A stretch of DNA of 14,816 nucleotides, taken from positions 1 through 14,816 of the forward strand of contig CAJTMY010000046.1 in assembly GCA_910577355.1 (NCBI GenBank). Direction: 5' to 3'. The position numbers were made by a program, and so were the translations under genes. Source of the stretch: an uncultured Muribaculaceae bacterium. GTDB lineage: Bacteria; Bacteroidota; Bacteroidia; Bacteroidales; Muribaculaceae. Under the pieces are notes generated by a model. It had not been told where the DNA came from and searched no databases. It saw only the letters and a program-made list of their open reading frames with translations. Shown here piece by piece: positions 1 to 5,884 of this stretch (its first letter is position 1; every line of letters starts with the position of its first letter).

Positions 1-19
1 GGTAACCGCCCCCTATCCC

Positions 20-51
20 GACCCGGACATCCCCGATGCCCGGGTCTTTTT
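20..51 (+). terminator. Rho-independent terminator of an upstream gene
   Basis: The arms GACCCGG (20-26) and CCGGGTC (40-46) pair. A further CAT/ATG pairing closes a short loop, and five T residues follow (47-51). This is a standard intrinsic terminator for a gene lying left of the window. It also argues against starting bcp at the ATG at 36, which falls inside the hairpin. Confidence 0.8.
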
Positions 52-74
52 ATTTATATAACCTATACAAAACA

Positions 75-530
75 ATGACTACAGGAGAACTTATACCCGA
101 AGTACTCGGCACCGATGCCGCAGGTCACGAGGTAAAGGCATCAGACTTTGCCGGCAAGCCCCTTATAATCTATTTCTATCCCAAAGACAATACGCCCGGA
201 TGTACCGCCGAGGCCTGCTCGCTGCGCGACGGCTACGAATCCCTGCGCGCCCGCGGATACGTCGTTATAGGCATAAGCAAGGACTCCGCAAACAGCCACG
301 CCCGCTTTGCCGACAAATATTCATTGCCGTTCATCCTGCTCAGCGACGAATCTACCGAGGTGAACCAATCGTTCGGCGTGTGGCAGAAGAAAAAGATGGC
401 CGGCCGCGAATACATGGGCACCGTACGTACCACCTTCATCACCGATGCCGACCACCGCATCACCCACATCATCACAAAGGTCGACACAAAGAACGCCGCC
501 GCTCAGATAGAGAAGCTCCTCGACACTTGA
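75..530 (+). CDS. bcp: Thioredoxin-dependent thiol peroxidase (Bcp/PrxQ peroxiredoxin)
   Basis: This cytoplasmic peroxiredoxin reduces hydrogen peroxide and organic hydroperoxides using thioredoxin as electron donor. The 151-residue protein is the usual Bcp length and consists of one AhpC/TSA thioredoxin-fold domain. The active-site segment YPKDNTPGCTAEAC gives the peroxidatic Cys43 and, five residues on, Cys48, the resolving-Cys spacing of the two-Cys Bcp subgroup. Arg118 in GTVRTTF fits the conserved arginine of the peroxidase site. I chose the ATG at 75 because the longer frame begins at 36 inside an intrinsic terminator hairpin and would add 13 residues unlike any Bcp N-terminus. The gene stands alone on the + strand; the next gene starts 73 bp downstream behind its own promoter box. 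Family assignment is very secure. Confidence 0.95.
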   Translation: MTTGELIPEVLGTDAAGHEVKASDFAGKPLIIYFYPKDNTPGCTAEACSLRDGYESLRARGYVVIGISKDSANSHARFADKYSLPFILLSDESTEVNQSFGVWQKKKMAGREYMGTVRTTFITDADHRITHIITKVDTKNAAAQIEKLLDT

Positions 531-573
531 TTTTTTTATCGACGGTCTGCACCGGTTTTTCGTCTTATTTTGC

Positions 574-581
574 TAACTTTG
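574..581 (+). promoter_or_regulatory. Bacteroidetes -7 promoter box upstream of the methyltransferase-purD-pdxB run
   Basis: TAACTTTG matches the Bacteroidetes sigma-ABfr -7 consensus TAnnTTTG exactly. It lies 22 bp before the ATG at 604, leaving a short leader. A clear -33 TTTG is not visible at the usual distance, so only the -7 box is called. It would drive the four-gene run up to 5377. Confidence 0.6.
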
Positions 582-603
582 CACCCGTATAGCGAAAATA
601 TAA

Positions 604-2076
604 ATGATGGAGAACAAATTTGAATTAGTGGCCAAGACATTTCAGGGGCTTGAAGAAGTGCTGGCCGAGGAGCTGCGCTCGCTTGGAGCGGAGAATGTGA
701 TGCCCGGCAAGCGCATGGTGTCGTTTGACGGCGATCTGGAGATGCTTTATCGCGCCAATCTGTCGTGCCGCACCGCCCTGCGTATCTTGAAGCCTTTTTT
801 CAAATTTAGAGCAGGAGATGCCGATTCGCTTTATGAACGGGCCAAGGAGTTCGATTGGTCGACGCTGTTGTCGCCCGACAAGACTTTCTCCATCGACACT
901 GTCGCGAACTCCGACGAGTTCCGCCATTCGCGTTTCGTGACATATCGCGTCAAGGACGCCATCGTCGACTGGTTCAAGGATCGCTATGGCGAGGATAAGC
1001 GCCCCGGTGTGCGCCTTCAGGATGCCGATGTTATGATAAATGTCCATATCAACGGCCGCGACGTCACCCTTTCGCTCGATTCATCGGGCGAGTCGCTGCA
1101 CAAGCGCGGCTACCGCGTGGCGCAAACCGAAGCTCCCATCAACGAGGTGCTTGCTGCAGGCATAATCCTGCGCACGGGATGGCGTGGCGACACTCCGTTT
1201 GTCGACCCGATGTGCGGCTCGGGCACATTTCTCATCGAGGCCGCACTCATAGCCGCTAATATCAATCCCGGTATATACCGCCGTGGATTTGCGTTCGAGC
1301 GTTGGCCCGACTTCGATGCCGACCTGTTCGACCGTCTGTACAACGACGATTCCAACGAGCGCCTCGTTGCATGCAAGATCTACGGAGCCGACATTTCGCC
1401 GGAAGCAATACGTATTGCCGGCGAGAACATAAAGAGCGCCGGCGTGGGCAAGTATATCGAGCTCGAGCGCCGCGCCATATCCACATGGGAGGAAGCTCCG
1501 AAACCTGCCGGCGTCCTCGTTACCAATCCCCCATACGGCGAGCGTATATCTGCGCCCGATATGGAAGGCCTGTACCAGACCATCGGCACCAAGCTGAAGC
1601 GCGTATTCACCGGCTACCATGCGTGGATACTCGGTTACCGCGACGAATACTTTGCCAAGATAGGCCTGGCCGCCTCCGAAAAATTGCCGATACTCAACGG
1701 TTCGCTCGAATGCTCGCTCCACGAATATGTGATATTCGAGGGCGACCGCAAGAGCTTCGTGCGCGAGGGCGGCAAGATTGGCAAGGGGCCTGCCGAACGT
1801 GAGCGCGAACGCGGTATACGTGGCGAACGTCGCGGTGAGCGCCGTGATACCCGTGGCGACCGGTTTGCCGACCGTCGTCCCGACCGCAGGGGCGACCGTC
1901 CTGGACGTCCCGAGCGCCCCGAACGTTTTGAGCGCAAACCCGAAGCCGAACCTGAGAATCCGCTTGCAAAGCGCCGCAATCCCGGTGCGCTTCTGTCGAT
2001 CAAGGGTCGCACACCCTCGCTGCCTCCGCAGGAAGGCCCCATAATGCGCAGCCGCGGCTGGAAAAAGAAAAATTAA
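604..2076 (+). CDS. THUMP-domain class I SAM-dependent RNA methyltransferase (RlmL N-half / YpsC type)
   Basis: It is predicted to methylate an exocyclic guanine amine in 23S rRNA, by analogy with RlmL, using S-adenosylmethionine. The 490 residues hold an N-terminal THUMP-type RNA-binding region (about 1-160) and a Rossmann methyltransferase domain (about 165-385). Visible motifs are the SAM-binding DPMCGSGTF (201-209), GADIS (261-265), and the catalytic NPPYGER (308-314) typical of N2-guanine and N6-adenine methyltransferases. From about residue 387 the protein continues as a low-complexity tail rich in Arg, Glu, Asp and Gly, ending in a conserved-looking basic segment (GWKKKN). The E. coli RlmK half is absent, as in YpsC-like proteins. 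Two adjacent ATGs (604 and 607) are equally possible starts. purD follows after 19 bp, suggesting co-transcription. The family is sure; the exact target base is inferred. Confidence 0.9.
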   Translation: MMENKFELVAKTFQGLEEVLAEELRSLGAENVMPGKRMVSFDGDLEMLYRANLSCRTALRILKPFFKFRAGDADSLYERAKEFDWSTLLSPDKTFSIDTVANSDEFRHSRFVTYRVKDAIVDWFKDRYGEDKRPGVRLQDADVMINVHINGRDVTLSLDSSGESLHKRGYRVAQTEAPINEVLAAGIILRTGWRGDTPFVDPMCGSGTFLIEAALIAANINPGIYRRGFAFERWPDFDADLFDRLYNDDSNERLVACKIYGADISPEAIRIAGENIKSAGVGKYIELERRAISTWEEAPKPAGVLVTNPPYGERISAPDMEGLYQTIGTKLKRVFTGYHAWILGYRDEYFAKIGLAASEKLPILNGSLECSLHEYVIFEGDRKSFVREGGKIGKGPAERERERGIRGERRGERRDTRGDRFADRRPDRRGDRPGRPERPERFERKPEAEPENPLAKRRNPGALLSIKGRTPSLPPQEGPIMRSRGWKKKN

Positions 2077-2095
2077 TCAACACTCACTATAAGAT

Positions 2096-3367
2096 ATGAA
2101 TATCCTTCTGCTCGGTTCGGGCGGCCGCGAATCAGCCCTGGCATGGAAAATCTCGCAAAGTCCCCGCTGCACACAGCTGTGGATCGCTCCCGGCAACGGT
2201 GGCACCGGCGCGTACGGCACCAATGTCGACATGAGTCCGCTCGATTTCAAGGCAATCGAGGATTTTGTAGCCGAAAATACCGTCGATATGATCGTTGTGG
2301 GCAATGAGGATCCTCTTGTAGCCGGTATATACGATTATTTCGAGCACATGCCCGTGCTTGTGGTGGGGCCGTCAAAGGCCGCTGCCGCGCTCGAAGGCTC
2401 CAAGGACTTCGCAAAGGGCTTCATGAACCGCCACGGTATACCCACAGCTGCATATGAGACATTCACAAAGGATACGCTCGAGGACGGCTATCGGTTTCTC
2501 GAATCGCTCCGTCCGCCCTATGTGCTCAAGGCCGACGGCCTCGCTGCAGGCAAGGGCGTCCTGATACTTCCTGCTCTCGACGAGGCCAAGACATCGCTTG
2601 CCGAGATGCTCGGCGGTAGCTTTGGCGAGGCATCGAGCAAGGTTGTGATAGAGGAATTTCTCGACGGCATAGAATGCTCCGTATTTGTGCTCACCGACGG
2701 CAACGGCGGTTATCGCGTGCTGCCCGTCGCCAAGGATTACAAGCGCATAGGCGAGGGAGATACAGGCCCCAACACCGGCGGTATGGGAGCAGTAAGCCCC
2801 GTGCCGTTTGCCGATGAAGTGTTCATGGACAAGGTGGAGCAGCGCATCATCCTGCCCACATTGCGCGGCCTCGCCGAAGAAAATCTCACCTACCGTGGCT
2901 TTATATTCCTCGGTCTGATCAACTGCGGCGGCGATCCCAAGGTGATTGAATACAATGTGCGCATGGGCGACCCCGAGACCGAAGTGGTGATGCCCCGTCT
3001 GAAATCCGACTTGGTCGACCTCCTTGAAGGATGCGCCAAAGGCGCTCTCGGCGAAATCCCCGCCGAGCACGATCCCCGTACGGCGGTCGCAGTCATCGCA
3101 GTGAGTGGCGGCTATCCCGGTTCATATCCCAAGGGAAAAGAGATTACGGGCGAACTTGCTCCCGCGTCATCCATCGTGTTTCATGCCGGTACGAAGCGCG
3201 AAGCCGACGGACGTCTGCTCACCTCGGGCGGTCGCGTATTGGCCGTCACATCCTATGGTAGTGACATAACCGACGCGCTCGGCCATAGCTATGAAGCGCT
3301 CGGCCGCATCTCGTTCGACGGCATGAATTATCGCAGCGACATAGGCCGCGATCTTATGAAGCTCTGA
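2096..3367 (+). CDS. purD: Phosphoribosylamine-glycine ligase (GARS)
   Basis: PurD catalyses the second step of de novo purine synthesis, joining glycine to 5-phosphoribosylamine with ATP to give glycinamide ribonucleotide. The 423-residue length is normal for the monofunctional enzyme. It starts with the N-domain MNILLLGSGGRESALAWK and GNGGTG. The ATP-grasp fold follows with KADGLAAGKGV, EEFLDGIECSVF, and the family signature GDTGPNTGGMGAVSP. The metal-binding EYNVRMGDPETE segment comes next, then the small C-terminal domain. All expected motifs are present and uninterrupted. It lies 19 bp after the methyltransferase and 10 bp before the membrane protein gene, so it is probably part of the same transcript. 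I see no purine-type leader or operator in the short gap. Confidence 0.97.
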   Translation: MNILLLGSGGRESALAWKISQSPRCTQLWIAPGNGGTGAYGTNVDMSPLDFKAIEDFVAENTVDMIVVGNEDPLVAGIYDYFEHMPVLVVGPSKAAAALEGSKDFAKGFMNRHGIPTAAYETFTKDTLEDGYRFLESLRPPYVLKADGLAAGKGVLILPALDEAKTSLAEMLGGSFGEASSKVVIEEFLDGIECSVFVLTDGNGGYRVLPVAKDYKRIGEGDTGPNTGGMGAVSPVPFADEVFMDKVEQRIILPTLRGLAEENLTYRGFIFLGLINCGGDPKVIEYNVRMGDPETEVVMPRLKSDLVDLLEGCAKGALGEIPAEHDPRTAVAVIAVSGGYPGSYPKGKEITGELAPASSIVFHAGTKREADGRLLTSGGRVLAVTSYGSDITDALGHSYEALGRISFDGMNYRSDIGRDLMKL

Positions 3368-3377
3368 GATCCGACAT

Positions 3378-4358
3378 ATGAGGTCGGCACTGCTGAGTCA
3401 GAAATTCCACACATCGGCGGCCGCGGCGATCATGATTGCCGTGGCTGCGCTCTATGTTCTTGCCTCAGGTACTTTAGGGAGCATTCTGCCCGGACATCCC
3501 GATTCAGGTCTGAGCTTTCCGTCCGTATCGGCGTGGAATCTCGGTTACTGGTATGGCTTTGCGGTGAATGTGGCTCTTAATGTAGCCATCATGGCCATGA
3601 TGGTTATCATCGACAAGGCGTACAACGTGCTGCGGGCAGCCACTCGCCTGCATATAGGCCTGTTCGCCGTAATGCAGGCAGCCGTGCCGGCTGTGGTGGT
3701 ATCACCCAATTCGGGCAGTTTGGTGGCTCTTGTGCTGTTGTGCTGCATCTACCTGATGTTTAGTTGCTATGATGCTCCCGGACTTGTCAAGCGGGTATTT
3801 CTCACATTCATGCTGCTGTCGCTCGGTGCAACGGTGCAATACTGCTTCGTGTTGTTCATACCGGTATTCTGGCTCATATGCGCGCAGATGCGCATATTCA
3901 CGCTGCGCACGTTTGTGGCGTCGTTGCTCGGGATAATCACAGTATGGTGGCTTCTTCTAGGCTTCGGCATCATATCGCCGGCCGATGTGCGCATGCCGCA
4001 TATTACAAGTATCGCCGATGCTCTTGACCTGAATTCCACCGTATATCTGCTTATAGCGACGGGTATCACAGCCTTTCTGCTTGTCGCATCATTGGTTCTC
4101 AACATATTCAAGACCATAGCATACAACGCGCGTGCCCGAAGCTACAACGGTGCTCTCACACTCGTGGCGTTCGTGACCATAACGGCCATGGTGTTCGATT
4201 ACAACAACATTGTGGCATATCTGCCGTTGCTCAACGTATGTGCCGCCTATCAGATAACCCATTATTTTGTCCGTCACCCGTTCGACCGCCAGTATGCCGC
4301 CGTGCTGTGCGTGGGAGCCGTGTACGTGATGTTGTATCTATGGCGGCTGGCGATATGA
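3378..4358 (+). CDS. Uncharacterised polytopic inner-membrane protein
   Basis: I do not recognise a functional family. The 326 residues are strongly hydrophobic, with about nine or ten predicted membrane helices: roughly residues 13-36, 58-79, 92-109, 115-131, 139-171 (probably two), 177-200, 220-244, 260-295 and 305-324. Short basic loops lie between them, such as the one after helix 7 (YNARARSY). There is no obvious signal peptide, transporter motif or catalytic motif. The gene starts 10 bp after purD. Its stop codon overlaps the pdxB start in an ATGA, so translation of the two is probably coupled. Position in the operon suggests a housekeeping role, but none can be assigned from sequence alone. 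Confidence 0.85.
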   Translation: MRSALLSQKFHTSAAAAIMIAVAALYVLASGTLGSILPGHPDSGLSFPSVSAWNLGYWYGFAVNVALNVAIMAMMVIIDKAYNVLRAATRLHIGLFAVMQAAVPAVVVSPNSGSLVALVLLCCIYLMFSCYDAPGLVKRVFLTFMLLSLGATVQYCFVLFIPVFWLICAQMRIFTLRTFVASLLGIITVWWLLLGFGIISPADVRMPHITSIADALDLNSTVYLLIATGITAFLLVASLVLNIFKTIAYNARARSYNGALTLVAFVTITAMVFDYNNIVAYLPLLNVCAAYQITHYFVRHPFDRQYAAVLCVGAVYVMLYLWRLAI

Positions 4359-5377
4359 AAAAACTCCGAATCGTAGTGGAACGCAACGTTCCGTTTCTCG
4401 AAGTGCTCGACACCGTGGCCGACGTGGTGCGTCTGCCATATACCGAAATCACTGCCGATGCCGTGCGCGATGCCGATGCTTTGGTGGTGCGTACACGCAA
4501 CCGCTGCGACGCATCGCTTCTGGCCTGCTCGAATGTACAGTTCATCGCTACCGCCACTATCGGCACCGACCACATCGATCTGCCATGGTGTGCCGCACAC
4601 GGCATAGAGGCCGTAAACGCGCCCGGCTGCAACGCACCCGCGGTGGCTCAGTATGTATTCTCGTCGCTGATGCGCGTCATCAACAGGCCTATATCCTCCT
4701 ACACAATAGGCATTGTGGGAGTGGGGCACGTAGGATCGATAGTAGAGCGATGGGCGCGTGGACTCAGTATGCGCGTGCTGCTCTGCGACCCTCCGCGGCA
4801 GCAGGCCGAGGGAGGCGACCGGTGGGTCTCGCTCGACGATATCGCCGCCAAGGCCGACATCATTACTTTCCACACACCGCTTACCCGCGAGGGCGCCTGT
4901 GCCACATACCATATGGCCGGCGAGGCCTTTTTCAACAGCCTGCGCCGTGCGCCCGTCATAATCAACAGTGCCCGCGGCCCCATTGTCGACAATTCTGTAT
5001 GGGCCGATGCTCTCGAAGCCGGGGTATGCGGCCCGGCCATAGTCGACTGCTGGGAGAACGAGCCGCAAATCAATCAGCACCTGCTCGCGCAGGCCTCCAT
5101 TGCCACACCGCATATTGCCGGATACTCCATAGAGGGCAAGCGCCGCGCCTCGCAGATGTCGCTCGACGCACTATGCCGACACTTCGGGTTGCCCGCGCTG
5201 CATATAGCAGGAGAACTGCCACCCGCGCCCGCCCGCGCCATCACAGCCGCCACAGCCCTTGAGGGCTATGATCCCCTTGTAGACACCGCAGCATTGAAAG
5301 CCGACCCCGCGTCCTTTGAAAGCCTCCGCAACAACTACCGTCTCCGCCCCGAGATCCCCGAAGCAGAGGAGCGGTAA
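4355..5377 (+). CDS. pdxB: 4-phosphoerythronate dehydrogenase
   Basis: PdxB oxidises 4-phospho-D-erythronate to 2-oxo-3-hydroxy-4-phosphobutanoate in the DXP-dependent pathway to pyridoxal 5'-phosphate. It belongs to the D-2-hydroxyacid dehydrogenases. The 340-residue protein shows the catalytic/substrate domain with TIGTDHID, the NAD-binding GIVGVGHVG (119-127), and catalytic residues Arg207 (in NSARGPIVD), Glu236 (in CWENEP) and His253 (in TPHIAGYSIEGK). The last motif separates PdxB from SerA-type enzymes. The ATG at 4355 forms a 4-bp ATGA overlap with the upstream membrane-protein gene. A longer in-frame start at 4238 would lie wholly inside that gene and adds 39 non-homologous residues. 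The protein is shorter than E. coli PdxB (378), with an abbreviated C-terminal domain. It is the last gene of the run; no clear terminator is visible after it. Confidence 0.93.
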   Translation: MKKLRIVVERNVPFLEVLDTVADVVRLPYTEITADAVRDADALVVRTRNRCDASLLACSNVQFIATATIGTDHIDLPWCAAHGIEAVNAPGCNAPAVAQYVFSSLMRVINRPISSYTIGIVGVGHVGSIVERWARGLSMRVLLCDPPRQQAEGGDRWVSLDDIAAKADIITFHTPLTREGACATYHMAGEAFFNSLRRAPVIINSARGPIVDNSVWADALEAGVCGPAIVDCWENEPQINQHLLAQASIATPHIAGYSIEGKRRASQMSLDALCRHFGLPALHIAGELPPAPARAITAATALEGYDPLVDTAALKADPASFESLRNNYRLRPEIPEAEER

Positions 5378-5571
5378 ATAAATCGCGAGTCAGAATTGTC
5401 TTCGTCTATTTTGATTTGCAGCTTTTTATATAAAAATAACACAGTGCTTGCAATTCATAAGAATTGTTATTAATTTTGCGATTGCAAACTGCTTGGCAGA
5501 CCACGCCGCCGGGGTGGGCTCTTTCAGATCAGCCTGACGGGTGATATGTAAGGCAGGGTGTATCGACATAC
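5378..5571 (+). other. Non-coding leader half of a 507-bp gene-free gap
   Basis: Between pdxB and the C10 peptidase gene (5378-5884) there is no convincing gene. This first part holds the promoter at 5448-5478 and, just downstream, a small GC-rich hairpin (CCAC 5501-5504 with GTGG 5514-5517) followed by GCTCTTT, which resembles a weak attenuator. I see no terminator for pdxB. The second part of the gap is the long palindrome described separately. Confidence 0.5.
5448..5478 (+). promoter_or_regulatory. Bacteroidetes promoter upstream of a structured region and the C10 peptidase
   Basis: TAATTTTG at 5471-5478 matches TAnnTTTG exactly. A TTG at 5448-5450 sits 20 nt upstream, the expected -33 to -7 spacing. 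The spacer contains an inverted repeat, CAATTC-ATAA-GAATTG (5451-5466), placed where a repressor could block the promoter. Transcription would begin near 5485, about 400 nt before the peptidase start codon, so the promoter makes either a long leader or a separate RNA. Confidence 0.7.
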
Positions 5572-5829
5572 AAAGAAAGCGTCATCCGCGCTTGTTCTTG
5601 ACCGATCGGAATTCTCGCAAAATTCACAAGGAAGTCAAGGATAGAGCAACGATAGATGCCCGTGGGTATGTAGTATTTGTGTATGGATGTATCTCGTGAG
5701 AGATATGCTCCGTAGCACTGATCGCATATACCGGCGTGGGCTTCTGCGTTGCCGTCCGACTTCCAACGGGCAATGCGAGAAGCCTCGATCGGTAGGACGG
5801 CAACAGATACAGATTTCCACGCTTTTTTC
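5572..5829 (+). ncRNA. Candidate structured non-coding RNA or leader (long imperfect palindrome)
   Basis: The two halves of this segment are imperfect reverse complements of each other. Nested pairings are: 5576-5582 with 5819-5825; ACCGATCG 5601-5608 with 5786-5793; TTCTCGC 5612-5618 with 5775-5781; GGAAGTC 5630-5636 with 5758-5764; GCAACG 5646-5651 with 5747-5752; GGTATGT 5664-5670 with 5725-5731; and TATCTC 5690-5695 with GAGATA 5700-5705, capped by the GNRA-type tetraloop GTGA. The 3' arm runs into six T residues (5823-5828), so the outer stem could also end transcription. A promoter lies upstream. A rod with internal loops resembles 6S-like RNAs, and Bacteroidales-1 is a known order-specific RNA to test, but I cannot assign either. 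A decayed transposon-like palindrome is the alternative. I found no RNase P, tmRNA or SRP signatures. Confidence 0.5.
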
Positions 5830-5884
5830 GTTATAAACCATTCATCATCGGCTGTCATGGAAATCGGGCCGCGCCTTAACTCTT

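Noticed and set aside
36..74. Upstream in-frame start for bcp
   Set aside because: The ATG at 36 lies inside an intrinsic terminator hairpin, and the extra residues do not fit the family.
543..560. Mini hairpin CGGT-ctgc-ACCG followed by TTTTT after bcp
   Set aside because: A 4-bp stem is too weak to call a terminator with confidence, though it may contribute to termination.
4238..4354. Upstream in-frame start for pdxB
   Set aside because: It lies within the preceding membrane-protein gene. The ATG at 4355 gives the classic ATGA overlap and the family's N-terminus.
5485..5830. tmRNA or RNase P RNA in the structured gap
   Set aside because: No tRNA-like ends, no T-loop motif, no peptide tag ending in an alanine-rich stop, and none of the conserved RNase P core sequences are visible.
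5529..5858. A 109-codon open frame on the minus strand in the gap before the C10 peptidase, with a CDQC motif
   Set aside because: It coincides with the long palindrome, its promoter would have to lie inside the peptidase signal-peptide region, and its sequence resembles nothing I know. Codon use is not clearly abnormal, so a blastp search could still revive it.
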